From Ferrimonas sp. YFM (GTDB lineage Bacteria; Pseudomonadota; Gammaproteobacteria; Enterobacterales; Shewanellaceae), in contig NZ_AP027368.1 in the NCBI RefSeq assembly GCF_030296015.1, positions 1,240,001 through 1,304,000 of the forward strand: DNA of 64,000 bases. Direction: 5' to 3'. Shown here piece after piece: positions 27,195-36,167 of the stretch. Numbering within the stretch: the stretch's first letter is position 1; each line of letters starts with the position of its first letter. The notes beneath the pieces are model-generated. The model saw only the letters and a list, made by a program, of their open reading frames with translations, was not told the DNA's origin and did no database searches. The position numbers were made by a program, and so were the translations under genes.

Positions 27195-28232
27195 TTATTT
27201 GGAAGCTGTGAAAGCGTGATTCAACTCGAACTGGCTGCCGCTGACCGTCATGCTCCAGGCAATCCGGGCCAGTTTATTGGCCAGGGCCACGATTGCCTTG
27301 CGCTTGCCCCGGCGCACTATCAGATTGCTCAGCCATCTTCCCAGCCTGTCATTTCGTTTGGCCACATGAGCGAAGACCGCTCTTGCCCCGTGAATTAACA
27401 GCACCCGCAGTTGCTTGTTTCCTGCCTTGGTAATGCTGCCCAGCCGGGTTTTGCCTCCGGTGCTGTGCTGCTTTGGAACCAAGCCACACCAAGCCGCCAG
27501 TTGACGACCGTTGGAAAACTGTCGGCCGTCACCCACTTCACTGACGAAAGCTGCCGCGACAATGGGACCGAACCCCGGAATGCTCTGCAAAAGTTGATAG
27601 CGGGGTTGCTGTTTGCACAGCTGATGAATCTCCTGCTCTATGGCTTTGATCTCCTCATCCAGAGCCTTGAGCTCCCGCTCCATCCGCAGCAACAGCCCCC
27701 GCATGACAAAGCTCAACCCGTTATCGCCATCTTCAACGGATTCGGGTAACTGATTTCTCAACAGCTTTATCCCGGTACTGAAGTTAACGCCATATTCTCC
27801 TGCCAAGCCACGTATCTGACAGGCCAGTGCCGTTCTGTAGTCGACCATTCTCTGCCGGACGCAGCGCAGAGCCTTAATGTCTTGCTGCTCAATGGTCTTT
27901 ATGGGAACTGGATGCAACTTAGGGCGGAAAGCCGCTTCGCAAATGGCCAGCGCATCATTGGCATCGTTCTTTTGCGCAGACACCATGGGTTTTACATGTT
28001 GTGCGGGGATGAGCTTCACCTGGTAACCGGCTTGCTGGAGCCGCCTTCCCCAATAGTGAGAACGAGCACAAGACTCCATGGCCACCAGTGTATCCGTTGG
28101 GAATTCAAGGAGTGTGTGCAGCAGCTTTTCTCTTTTGACCTTGCGGTTCCAAAGGATGGAGCCATCCTCCAGCAGAACGCAAACCTGAAAAACACTCTTG
28201 GCTAAATCAATTCCAATGGCTTTAATAGACAT
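27195..28232 (-). CDS. IS110-family transposase, element A copy 1
   Basis: 345 residues from the ATG at 28232, which has GAGAGGAG upstream. A longer in-frame start at 28313 would run into the IS terminus. The N-terminal RuvC-like DEDD domain has GIDLAKSVFQV, AMESCARSHYWGRRL and KNDANDALAICEA. The C-terminal Transposase_20 domain has LQSIPGFGPIVAAAFVSEVG and the serine region PKQHSTGGKTRLGSITKAGN. It appears intact and its protein is identical to that of the copy at 43688. Confidence 0.95.
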   Translation of the reverse strand: MSIKAIGIDLAKSVFQVCVLLEDGSILWNRKVKREKLLHTLLEFPTDTLVAMESCARSHYWGRRLQQAGYQVKLIPAQHVKPMVSAQKNDANDALAICEAAFRPKLHPVPIKTIEQQDIKALRCVRQRMVDYRTALACQIRGLAGEYGVNFSTGIKLLRNQLPESVEDGDNGLSFVMRGLLLRMERELKALDEEIKAIEQEIHQLCKQQPRYQLLQSIPGFGPIVAAAFVSEVGDGRQFSNGRQLAAWCGLVPKQHSTGGKTRLGSITKAGNKQLRVLLIHGARAVFAHVAKRNDRLGRWLSNLIVRRGKRKAIVALANKLARIAWSMTVSGSQFELNHAFTASK

Positions 28233-28315
28233 GATGGACGCTCCTCTCTGAATTATGTGTCGCAACTTAATTCTGGCGCATTTGACGCCGTATCGTAGGG
28301 GGGCGTCCATCACAT

Positions 28316-28707
28316 CACTGGGCCCTGACGTGCGTCAGGGGGACGATTGTGCGTGCGGTGAGAGAGGCGCTTTGTTGCTGACCCCTGTGTGGTTGGTCAG
28401 TGTCGAATTCAAAGACACTGGGCCCTGACGTGCGTCAGGAAGACGATTGTGCGTGTGGTGAGAGAGGCGCTTTGTTGCTGGCCTCTGTGCGGTTGGTCAG
28501 TGTCGTTTCAAAGACACTGGGCCCTGACGTTCGTCAGGGTGGCGATTGTGCGTGTGGTGAGAGAGGCGCTTTGTTGCTGGCCTCTGTGCGGTTGGTCAGT
28601 GTCGTTTCAAAGACACTGGGCCCTGACGTTCGTCAGGGTGGCGATTGTGCGCGCGGTGAGAGAGGCGCTTTGTTGATGGACTCGGTGCGGTCGGTCAGTG
28701 TCTTCTT
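28316..28707 (+). repeat. Tandem 99-bp palindromic repeat array, right part
   Basis: Heads (ACTGGG) recur at exactly 99-bp steps: 28318, 28417, 28516 and 28615. All carry the CCCTGACG...CGTCAGG palindrome, then GATTGTGCG, GAGAGAGGCGCTTTGTTG and a GGTCAGTGTC tail. Neighbouring units are nearly identical, pointing to recent tandem duplication. Because 99 is divisible by three, spurious repeated reading frames run across it. Confidence 0.9.
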
Positions 28708-28743
28708 TAGAGCAGTTGTGATTTGCTCAGTCTCTTTTGTCGA

Positions 28744-30141
28744 CTAAGCCGGCGCGTTGTGCCGCTTGCTGTGTCGTATCAGTGAGGCCAGCTCCACTTT
28801 GACACCTGGCATGTTGCGCTTTAGGCAGTTTGCCAGCCCCTTTTGAGCCACAGGCGAACCGTGGACCAGCCTGATGCAGGCTGGGGGCAGCGCCATGCCG
28901 GAGACAAACCTCAACAGGTCTGGTTGGTCGGCATGGGCAGAGAAGCCACTCAGGCTGTGAATCTTGGCATTCACCTGAACTAGTTCATCGTCGAAGGCCA
29001 CTTTTCCCGGGCCGGCAAGCTGTTGCAGCTTGTGTCCCGGAGTACCAGGCGCCTGATACCCCACAAATAGGATGTCGGTGCGCTCATCGCCCGCCAGGGC
29101 CTTGAGGTAGTTGACGATGCGTCCGCCGCTGCACATGCCGCTGGCGGCCAGCACTATGGCGGGCTCTCCGCTGTGACTCAGCCGGTTGACCAGCGCCTGG
29201 TGCTGTTGATGCTCCTCGATGGTAATCAACTGGTCGAAGTCCAGCGGATGACGGCCTCGGCTGACGCGACCTTTGGCTTCGCTGTCCCACAAGTTCTGCA
29301 GGTGTCGGTAACTTTGGGTGATGCGTGCGGCCAGGGGTGAGTCAACCACGATGGGCACCTTGGCCAGTGCGCTTTCGCCGAGCATCTGGAACAGCAACTC
29401 CTCCAGCTCATAGAGGAGTTCTTGGGTCCGGCCAATGCTGAAGGCGGGGATCAGGGTGGTGCCGCCGTTCTCCAGTGTGGATTCCAATATGGCGCGCAGT
29501 TTGTTGCTGCGCTCCGCCCGGTGCTCATGGCGACGGTTGCCATAGGTGGTTTCCAGCACCAGCAGGTCGGCCATCTCCGGTGGGTCGGGATCGGGCAGCA
29601 GAGGGGTATTGTAACAGCCCAGATCGCCACTGAAGGCCACCCGGCGATGGCTGTCCATGGCAATCTCGACCACGGCTGAGCCAAGAATGTGGCCGGCGGG
29701 GCGCAGCCTCACCATGCCCGGTGCTTTACCCGGTATCGCATGCCACTGGTGGTAGGGCAGTGGTTTGAGCCGGCGTTGAATCAGGTCGAGGAAACGCTCT
29801 ATCAGATCGCGGTTGCGGGTAAAGCCCAGCTTGATGGCGTCTTCCAGTATCAGGGGCATAAGGTGAGCGCTGGCTTCACTGCAGAAGATGGGGCCATCGA
29901 ACCCGGCGGCCATCAGGTAGGGGATGCGGCCAATGTGGTCGATGTGACAGTGGGTGACGATCAGCGCCTCCACCCCGTCGAGGCTGAACTCTATCTCCAG
30001 GCCGGAAGGGTGACGGCGCTGCAGGTCTTCCCCCTGGAATAGGCCGCAGTCCACCAATACCGAGTGGTCTGAGTCGAGCCAGAGCTGATGACAGGAGCCG
30101 GTGACGCCAGCGGCGGCGCCGTGATGCAGCAGTTTGATCAT
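28744..30141 (-). CDS. MBL-fold RNA-type metallo-hydrolase with beta-CASP domain
   Basis: A 465-residue protein. The metallo-beta-lactamase core has ALIVTHCHIDHIGRIP (HxHxDH-type metal motif), PAGHILGSAVVEI and AFSGDLGCYNTPLL. The beta-CASP insertion follows (PAFSIGRTQELLYEL), and the C-terminal part contains ASGMCSGGRIVNYL and SGFSAHADQPDLL. This architecture is shared with CPSF73-like and archaeal/bacterial RNA-processing nucleases, so RNA cleavage is the likely role. The substrate is unknown. It is flanked on both sides by the palindromic repeats. Confidence 0.85.
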   Translation of the reverse strand: MIKLLHHGAAAGVTGSCHQLWLDSDHSVLVDCGLFQGEDLQRRHPSGLEIEFSLDGVEALIVTHCHIDHIGRIPYLMAAGFDGPIFCSEASAHLMPLILEDAIKLGFTRNRDLIERFLDLIQRRLKPLPYHQWHAIPGKAPGMVRLRPAGHILGSAVVEIAMDSHRRVAFSGDLGCYNTPLLPDPDPPEMADLLVLETTYGNRRHEHRAERSNKLRAILESTLENGGTTLIPAFSIGRTQELLYELEELLFQMLGESALAKVPIVVDSPLAARITQSYRHLQNLWDSEAKGRVSRGRHPLDFDQLITIEEHQQHQALVNRLSHSGEPAIVLAASGMCSGGRIVNYLKALAGDERTDILFVGYQAPGTPGHKLQQLAGPGKVAFDDELVQVNAKIHSLSGFSAHADQPDLLRFVSGMALPPACIRLVHGSPVAQKGLANCLKRNMPGVKVELASLIRHSKRHNAPA

Positions 30142-30253
30142 TGGATAAATCCTTTTATCCCCTACCTATTTTAACCCTAGCAGCCTTTAGGCTGTTGGGT
30201 GGGGAAATTCAGGGAGATATCCCGGTTCATAGGTGGTTGTGGGGTGAAGGGCT

Positions 30254-30780
30254 TAAAGACACTGGATCCCGGCGTTCGCCGGGATGACATTGTGCGTGTG
30301 GGTTTGGGAGCACTTTGTTGCTGGCATCCGTGCAGTCGGTGAGAGTCGTTTCAAAGACACTGGGCCCTGACGTGCGTCAGGGAGACGATTGTGCGTATGG
30401 GCCGGGGAGTGCTTCGTTGCTGGTGGTGGTGCTCGCTGAAAGTAACTTCTATGGGTTTGTTGATTTGGCTAGCAGGTTCGTACTTCGTCAATTCAATCCA
30501 CTACAGCTCCCTCTAGCACAGTCACTCCGGCGAACGCCGGAGCCCAGCGTCTTAGCTTGCACAATGATTGGACTTACGAAAGACACTGGATCCCGGCGTG
30601 CGCCGGGATGACGATTGTGCAATGAATGAAGCAAATTGCTTCGTAGTGGTCGATGCATGTTGCTGCAGGTTCGAACACAGGTGATTCATAGCACTGTGCT
30701 CCCCCCCAGCACGGTCACTCCGGCGAAGGCCGGAGCCCAGCGTCTTAGCTTGCACTTACGACAGACACTGGACCCTGAAC
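30254..30780 (+). repeat. Cluster of palindromic repeats, tandem pair plus two inverted-arm modules
   Basis: Heads at 30254 and 30353 are 99 bp apart. From 30353 a module runs about 200 bp to an inverted arm ending CCCAGCGTCTT near 30552. A second module, 30579-30746 (168 bp), begins with the forward arm and ends with the inverted arm. Its interior (GATGAATGAAGC, GTTGCTGCAGG) recurs at 34272-34440 and 36437-36604. A decayed head follows at about 30769. Confidence 0.8.
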
Positions 30781-30865
30781 CCTCCTCGGAAAACCAAACA
30801 GGAAATCCCACGTAAAAAGGAGGATAATGTGCGCGCGGTCAACAGTTTGGGTATAGGAAGAGTTA

Positions 30866-32653
30866 ATGCGGCGATACGGTTCGGTAGTCCACTATAAAAG
30901 CGTCAACTTTGGCGTGCTCAAGTCGCTGTTTCCCTACCTGCTGGAGTTCCGCACCATTTTAGGCCTCTCCCTGGCCTGTCTGATAGCCGCCAAGGTCGCC
31001 AGCGTCGGCCTGCCCTTCATCCTGAAACACATCGTCGACAACCTAGATGGTGTTGGCGAGATGGCCAATGTGACTGCCATCCCTCTGGCATTGCTGCTGG
31101 CCTATGGCCTGGTGCGCTTCTCCAATGTGCTGTTCGGCGAACTGCGTGACACCCTGTTTGGTCGCATTACCGAGCGGGCCATGCGCCGGGTGGGCCTGAA
31201 GGTGTTCCGCCACTTGCATAGCCTCGACTTGGCTTTCCACCTGGAGCGCCGAACCGGCGGTGTGTCCCGTGACATAGAACGGGGCACCAATGGCATCAGC
31301 TTCCTGATGCGTTTCATGGTGTTCAACATTGTTCCCACCCTGCTGGAGATCGCCTTGGTGGTTGGCTTGCTGTGGTGGAACTACCATGTGGGCTATGCCC
31401 TGATCGTGCTGCTGGCGGTGGTGGCTTACATCGGCTTCTCAGTGGTGGCCACCGAGTGGCGCACCGACTTTGTCCGCCAGGTGAACGAGGCGGAATCCCA
31501 GAGCAGTACCCGGGCGGTGGATAGCTTGCTGAACTTCGAGACGGTGAAGTACTTCACCAACGAGGAGCATGAAAGCCATCACTACGACAAGGAGCTGGAA
31601 CAGTGGGAAAGCGCCCGGCGTCGCAATCGTCTCTCTCTGTTTGCCCTAAACGGGGGTCAGGCGCTGATCATTGCCCTGGCGATGACTGCGGCCATGGTGC
31701 TGGCGGCCTCGGACGTGGTTGACGGTGACATGACCCTGGGTGACTTTGTGCTGATCAACAGCTTTATGATGCAGATCTTCATGCCGCTCAACTTCCTCGG
31801 GTTTGTCTATCGGGAGATGAAGGGGTCATTGGCGAACATCGAGAAGATGTTTGATCTGCTGGGCCGCAAGCCCTTGGTGGAGGATAAGCGTGATGCCGGC
31901 CAGCTGGCGGTCACCGACGGTGTCATCGAGTTTGATGATGTCCATTTCCACTATCACCCTGAGCGCCCCATCCTCAAGGGGGTCAGCTTCCGGGTGGAGC
32001 CCAGGCAGAAGGTGGCCATTGTGGGCAGCAGCGGCGCCGGTAAGTCTACCCTGTTCAAGTTGCTGTTCCGTTTTTACGAGGTCAGCGGTGGGGCGATTCG
32101 AGTGGATGGTCAGGCCATCGATTCGGTGACTCAAACCTCGTTACGCCGGGCCATCGGCGTGGTGCCCCAGGATACGGTGCTGTTTAACACCTCCATCTTT
32201 GAGAACATTCGCTACGGCAAGGTGGATGCCACCGATGAGCAGGTGTGGGATGCCATCAAACTTGCTCACCTGGACCAGTTCATTGCCCGCCTGCCGGATG
32301 GGGAGCAGACCCTGGTGGGTGAGCGCGGCCTGAAACTCTCCGGCGGCGAGAAGCAGCGGGTGGCCATCGCCCGGGCGATTCTGAAGCACCCGCCCATCAT
32401 GGTGTTCGACGAGGCGACTTCCTCTTTGGATAGTCACTCCGAGCAGCACATCCTTACCGCCCTGTCTGAGATTGCCCGCGAGCAGACGACCCTGGTGATT
32501 GCCCACCGCCTCTCCACCGTGGTGGACGCGGATAAGATCCTGGTACTGGATCAGGGCGAGATTGTGGAGCAGGGCAGCCATCAGGAGCTTCTGACCAAAG
32601 AGGGCCACTACGCCGCCCTATGGCGAGTGCAACAGCAGGAGCGGTCGGCATAA
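30866..32653 (+). CDS. Atm1/HMT1-type ABC exporter (fused permease and ATPase)
   Basis: A 595-residue half transporter. Six membrane helices lie in residues 25-320, with the Atm1-like stretch RTGGVSRDIERGTNGISFLMRF. The ATPase has Walker A VGSSGAGKST, the signature LSGGEKQRVAIARAI, Walker B MVFDEATSSLD and the switch VIAHRLSTV. The family exports glutathione-linked metal or sulfur species. An earlier in-frame extension is unlikely because the repeat cluster lies just upstream. A new repeat head begins 14 bp after the stop and is interrupted by element B. Confidence 0.9.
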   Translation: MRRYGSVVHYKSVNFGVLKSLFPYLLEFRTILGLSLACLIAAKVASVGLPFILKHIVDNLDGVGEMANVTAIPLALLLAYGLVRFSNVLFGELRDTLFGRITERAMRRVGLKVFRHLHSLDLAFHLERRTGGVSRDIERGTNGISFLMRFMVFNIVPTLLEIALVVGLLWWNYHVGYALIVLLAVVAYIGFSVVATEWRTDFVRQVNEAESQSSTRAVDSLLNFETVKYFTNEEHESHHYDKELEQWESARRRNRLSLFALNGGQALIIALAMTAAMVLAASDVVDGDMTLGDFVLINSFMMQIFMPLNFLGFVYREMKGSLANIEKMFDLLGRKPLVEDKRDAGQLAVTDGVIEFDDVHFHYHPERPILKGVSFRVEPRQKVAIVGSSGAGKSTLFKLLFRFYEVSGGAIRVDGQAIDSVTQTSLRRAIGVVPQDTVLFNTSIFENIRYGKVDATDEQVWDAIKLAHLDQFIARLPDGEQTLVGERGLKLSGGEKQRVAIARAILKHPPIMVFDEATSSLDSHSEQHILTALSEIAREQTTLVIAHRLSTVVDADKILVLDQGEIVEQGSHQELLTKEGHYAALWRVQQQERSA

Positions 32654-32666
32654 GCCTCGGCTTTCT

Positions 32667-32691
32667 AAAGACACTGGATCCCGGCGTTCGC
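32667..32691 (+). repeat. Repeat head interrupted by element B copy 1
   Basis: AAAGACACTGGATCCCGG then CGTTCGC, cut exactly at the palindrome centre. The unit resumes at 34041 with GGGAAGACGATTGTGCG. Confidence 0.85.
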
Positions 32692-32769
32692 GATGTATGG
32701 ACTCCTCCCTCCCCTAAGGGGCTAGAGTTAAGTCACCACAACCGCTCTAACAGCGAAAGGAGCCCATAC

Positions 32770-33807
32770 ATGCTTAACCTTAATATCATCGGCATCGACC
32801 TGGCAAAATCTTCTTTCCAAGTGGCAACGCTCAGTCCGGAACATCAAGTGTTGAATAACCGCAGTATGTCACGCGCACGACTTGAGCAATGGCTGGCCAA
32901 GCAGAAACCCTCCATTGTTGCCATGGAGGCCTGTGGCTCCGCCCACTACTGGGGCCGCTTCGCTGAATCTTTTGGCCACACCGTCATGATCATCGCCCCC
33001 AAAACAGTCACCCCATATCGGCAGGGCCATAAAACCGATAGCAACGATGCACTGGCCATCGCGATAGCAGCCCGTCAGCCAAGCACTCGCTCTGCAGCAG
33101 TCAAATCGGTTGAACAACAAGCTTTGCAAAGCATTGAGCGGATGCGTCAGCACTGGCTGGATCATAACCGCTCAACCAGCAACATGATGCGTAGCTTGCT
33201 CTATGAGTTTGGTATCACCATCGCAAAAGGGAATACAGCACTTATACGGATCATGCCAGAGCTTCTAGACGGCTCGTCTGAGCTTCTTCCTCAGGCCTTC
33301 AAAGCTCAGCTTTCAAAGGTGTACCAGCAATGGCAACGGGGGAGAGATGAGCTCAAACAAATAGAGAAGCAGCTATCAGAATTGATAAAGCAGCAGTCGC
33401 CCTGCAAGAGGCTCATGAAGCTTGAAGGCGTTGGCGAGGTTAATGCCTTGGCCTTGTATCTCATCTTAGGTGAGCGTGGTGAAGGGTTTAAGAATGGCCG
33501 GGAAGCCGCGGCCTGCATTGGAGTGACGCCTAAGCAATTCAGTACCGGGGGCGTCACTTCTTTAGGTGGTATTGGCAAGCGGATAGGCCATAAGCGGCTG
33601 CGCGCCAACCTGATTCAGGGGGCATTAGCTGTGGCCATGCAATTAGGCCGTAGGCCACCTAAGACACTCAAAGAAAGATGGCTGTTGGCAATTATTGAGC
33701 GACGCGGGCTTCGACGCGCGGCAGTGGCGCTAGTTAACAAAACCATTCGCACTGCCTGGGCCATGTTGCACCGAGATCAGGATTATCAACAATCTCAAGC
33801 TATCTAA
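32770..33807 (+). CDS. IS110-family transposase, element B copy 1
   Basis: 345 residues from ATG 32770, preceded by GAAAGGAG. Longer frames start outside the element. The DEDD domain shows IIGIDLAKSSFQVATL, VAMEACGSAHYWGRF and KTDSNDALAIAIA. The C-terminal domain has LEGVGEVNALALYLILGE and the catalytic-serine region PKQFSTGGVTSLGGIGKR. It is intact and duplicated exactly at 34897. Confidence 0.95.
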   Translation: MLNLNIIGIDLAKSSFQVATLSPEHQVLNNRSMSRARLEQWLAKQKPSIVAMEACGSAHYWGRFAESFGHTVMIIAPKTVTPYRQGHKTDSNDALAIAIAARQPSTRSAAVKSVEQQALQSIERMRQHWLDHNRSTSNMMRSLLYEFGITIAKGNTALIRIMPELLDGSSELLPQAFKAQLSKVYQQWQRGRDELKQIEKQLSELIKQQSPCKRLMKLEGVGEVNALALYLILGERGEGFKNGREAAACIGVTPKQFSTGGVTSLGGIGKRIGHKRLRANLIQGALAVAMQLGRRPPKTLKERWLLAIIERRGLRRAAVALVNKTIRTAWAMLHRDQDYQQSQAI

Positions 33808-34040
33808 CCATCGATTCAAGAGTTAAGAGTGACAACCAAGAGCGCATAACAAACAGGTGAGACCGACCACCAAGAGCCTGATCTTGCCGGCGAGAATTCA
33901 ATTCCGCGTTCGCGTAGAGGCATGGTGGTGCGAAAACATCAGTGGCCAGGGATCGCAACCCATCAAGAGCCCGAATATACGCCTGCATCTTACTTTTTCT
34001 GTTTGCGCTGGAGGTTGAAACTCGGGAGGAGTCCATATAC
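33808..34040 (+). ncRNA. Predicted seekRNA/bridge RNA of element B, copy 1
   Basis: The 3' non-coding part of the element. It contains GCGTTCGC (33906-33913), matching the target half left of the insertion point. TCTTGCCG (33882-33889) is nearly complementary to the right half. ATATACG (33975-33981) matches the element's right end. GCATC (33985-33989) is complementary to the left end. These are the four guide types expected. RNA production is inferred. Confidence 0.6.
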
Positions 34041-34440
34041 GGGAAGACGATTGTGCGTGTGGATCGGTGAGTGCTTTGTAGTTGGCGGTGGTGCTCACTG
34101 AAAGCCGCTTCTAAGAGTTCGTTGGTCCGGCTAGCAGGTTCGTACTTCGTCAATTCCATCCACAACAGCTCCCTCTAGCACAGTCACTCCGGCGCACGCC
34201 GGAGCCCAGCGTCTTAGTTCGCAGGTTATTTGAATGCTCCTTTGAGCCGTATCTATTCGAAACAGCTTTTGAAAGACACTGGATCCCGGCATGCGCCGGG
34301 AAGACGATTGTGCGATGAATGAAGCAAAGCGCTTCGTAGTGACTGATGTATGTTGCTGCAGGGTCGCACGCAGATGATTCAGAGCACTGTGCTCTCCCTC
34401 TAGCACAGTCACTCCGGCGCACGCCGGAGCCTAGAGTCTT
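34041..34440 (+). repeat. Palindromic repeat modules between the two element B copies
   Basis: 34041-34220 is the remainder of a ~205-bp module ending in an inverted arm (CTCCGGCGCACGCCGGAG, CCCAGCGTCTT). 34272-34440 is a 169-bp module with forward and inverted arms, sharing its interior with 30579-30746. Confidence 0.8.
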
Positions 34441-34736
34441 CAATTTCCGCAAATGTCTTCCCACAGGTCCCGCCAGTAGGGGTTGGTTTGTTCAATCAAT
34501 TCTATCTTCCATTGCCTTTGCCAGTTCTTGAGTTGCTTCTCTCGGGTGATGGCTTGGTACATGGAGCTGTGCATTTCGAAATAGACCAGCTTGGTCAGGT
34601 GGTGCTGTTTGGTAAACCCTTCCACAACGTGGTTACGATGCTCCCACACTCTTTTGTGCAGGTTGGAGGTTACGCCGATATACAAAATGCCGTTTCTGGC
34701 GTTTGTCATCAGGTAGACGCAGGGGAGTTTGTCCAT
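34440..34736 (-). CDS. GIY-YIG domain protein
   Basis: A 98-residue single-domain GIY-YIG protein. YLMTNARNGILYIGVTSNLHKRVWEHRN contains the GIY-YIG-like N-x-ILYIGVT core and the arginine/histidine that follow, and the later glutamate lies in TREKQLKNWQR. This small family (UPF0213-like) is common in bacteria; nuclease activity has been proposed but its role is unclear. Its end abuts a palindromic repeat, and the gene lies between two direct copies of element B. Confidence 0.88.
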   Translation of the reverse strand: MDKLPCVYLMTNARNGILYIGVTSNLHKRVWEHRNHVVEGFTKQHHLTKLVYFEMHSSMYQAITREKQLKNWQRQWKIELIEQTNPYWRDLWEDICGN

Positions 34737-34793
34737 TTTTTCTCTCCTTCCTTGGAGTGAGGGTTTAAAGGTAGTCGGTGGATTTAAAGATCT

Positions 34794-34818
34794 AAAGACA
34801 CTGGATCCCGGCGTTCGC
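34794..34818 (+). repeat. Repeat head interrupted by element B copy 2
   Basis: AAAGACACTGGATCCCGG plus CGTTCGC, cut at the palindrome centre. It resumes at 36168. Confidence 0.85.
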
Positions 34819-34896
34819 GATGTATGGACTCCTCCCTCCCCTAAGGGGCTAGAGTTAAGTCACCACAACCGCTCTAACAGCGAAAGGAGCCCATAC

Positions 34897-35934
34897 ATGC
34901 TTAACCTTAATATCATCGGCATCGACCTGGCAAAATCTTCTTTCCAAGTGGCAACGCTCAGTCCGGAACATCAAGTGTTGAATAACCGCAGTATGTCACG
35001 CGCACGACTTGAGCAATGGCTGGCCAAGCAGAAACCCTCCATTGTTGCCATGGAGGCCTGTGGCTCCGCCCACTACTGGGGCCGCTTCGCTGAATCTTTT
35101 GGCCACACCGTCATGATCATCGCCCCCAAAACAGTCACCCCATATCGGCAGGGCCATAAAACCGATAGCAACGATGCACTGGCCATCGCGATAGCAGCCC
35201 GTCAGCCAAGCACTCGCTCTGCAGCAGTCAAATCGGTTGAACAACAAGCTTTGCAAAGCATTGAGCGGATGCGTCAGCACTGGCTGGATCATAACCGCTC
35301 AACCAGCAACATGATGCGTAGCTTGCTCTATGAGTTTGGTATCACCATCGCAAAAGGGAATACAGCACTTATACGGATCATGCCAGAGCTTCTAGACGGC
35401 TCGTCTGAGCTTCTTCCTCAGGCCTTCAAAGCTCAGCTTTCAAAGGTGTACCAGCAATGGCAACGGGGGAGAGATGAGCTCAAACAAATAGAGAAGCAGC
35501 TATCAGAATTGATAAAGCAGCAGTCGCCCTGCAAGAGGCTCATGAAGCTTGAAGGCGTTGGCGAGGTTAATGCCTTGGCCTTGTATCTCATCTTAGGTGA
35601 GCGTGGTGAAGGGTTTAAGAATGGCCGGGAAGCCGCGGCCTGCATTGGAGTGACGCCTAAGCAATTCAGTACCGGGGGCGTCACTTCTTTAGGTGGTATT
35701 GGCAAGCGGATAGGCCATAAGCGGCTGCGCGCCAACCTGATTCAGGGGGCATTAGCTGTGGCCATGCAATTAGGCCGTAGGCCACCTAAGACACTCAAAG
35801 AAAGATGGCTGTTGGCAATTATTGAGCGACGCGGGCTTCGACGCGCGGCAGTGGCGCTAGTTAACAAAACCATTCGCACTGCCTGGGCCATGTTGCACCG
35901 AGATCAGGATTATCAACAATCTCAAGCTATCTAA
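34897..35934 (+). CDS. IS110-family transposase, element B copy 2
   Basis: 345 residues, identical to the protein encoded at 32770-33807, with the same DEDD and serine motifs. The ATG at 34897 has GAAAGGAG upstream. Confidence 0.95.
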   Translation: MLNLNIIGIDLAKSSFQVATLSPEHQVLNNRSMSRARLEQWLAKQKPSIVAMEACGSAHYWGRFAESFGHTVMIIAPKTVTPYRQGHKTDSNDALAIAIAARQPSTRSAAVKSVEQQALQSIERMRQHWLDHNRSTSNMMRSLLYEFGITIAKGNTALIRIMPELLDGSSELLPQAFKAQLSKVYQQWQRGRDELKQIEKQLSELIKQQSPCKRLMKLEGVGEVNALALYLILGERGEGFKNGREAAACIGVTPKQFSTGGVTSLGGIGKRIGHKRLRANLIQGALAVAMQLGRRPPKTLKERWLLAIIERRGLRRAAVALVNKTIRTAWAMLHRDQDYQQSQAI

Positions 35935-36167
35935 CCATCGATTCAAGAGTTAAGAGTGACAACCAAGAGCGCATAACAAACAGGTGAGACCGACCACCAA
36001 GAGCCTGATCTTGCCGGCGAGAATTCAATTCCGCGTTCGCGTAGAGGCATGGTGGTGCGAAAACATCAGTGGCCAGGGATCGCAACCCATCAAGAGCCCG
36101 AATATACGCCTGCATCTTACTTTTTCTGTTTGCGCTGGAGGTTGAAACTCGGGAGGAGTCCATATAC
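35935..36167 (+). ncRNA. Predicted seekRNA/bridge RNA of element B, copy 2
   Basis: Same sequence as 33808-34040. The guide-like stretches lie 2127 bp further on: GCGTTCGC at 36033-36040 and ATATACG at 36102-36108. Confidence 0.6.

Larger units (their letters stand above)
26947..28315 (-). mobile_element. IS1111-group (IS110 family) element A, copy 1
   Basis: 1369 bp, the same length as the copy at 43605-44973 and apparently identical to it in inverted orientation. It has subterminal inverted repeats GGACGCCCC/GGGGCGTCC a few bases in from each end, the mark of the IS1111 group. It has no target duplication and no terminal repeats. Insertion is inside the repeat, at the boundary that normally reads AAAGACACTGGG. 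Confidence 0.88.
32692..34040 (+). mobile_element. IS1111-group (IS110 family) element B, copy 1
   Basis: 1349 bp, apparently identical to 34819-36167 and in the same orientation. The subterminal inverted repeats TATGGACTCCTCC / GGAGGAGTCCATA lie a few bases in from the ends. It carries one transposase gene and a 233-bp 3' non-coding tail. It is inserted at the tip of the CCCGGCG-TT-CGCCGGG palindrome. It differs clearly from element A in protein sequence. Confidence 0.9.
34819..36167 (+). mobile_element. IS1111-group (IS110 family) element B, copy 2
   Basis: 1349 bp, offset by 2127 bp from copy 1 and apparently identical to it, with the same insertion point in the same palindrome. The two copies lie in direct orientation around the GIY-YIG gene, and recombination between them would delete or circularise that gene. 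Confidence 0.9.

Noticed and set aside
26743-28707. CRISPR array
   Set aside because: Units are about 99 bp, almost identical along their whole length and without variable spacers, and there are no cas genes in the window.
28389-28747. Repeated 33-residue reading frames across the tandem array
   Set aside because: They stay open only because the repeat period (99 bp) is a multiple of three. No start signal, and other arrays are not open in the same frame.
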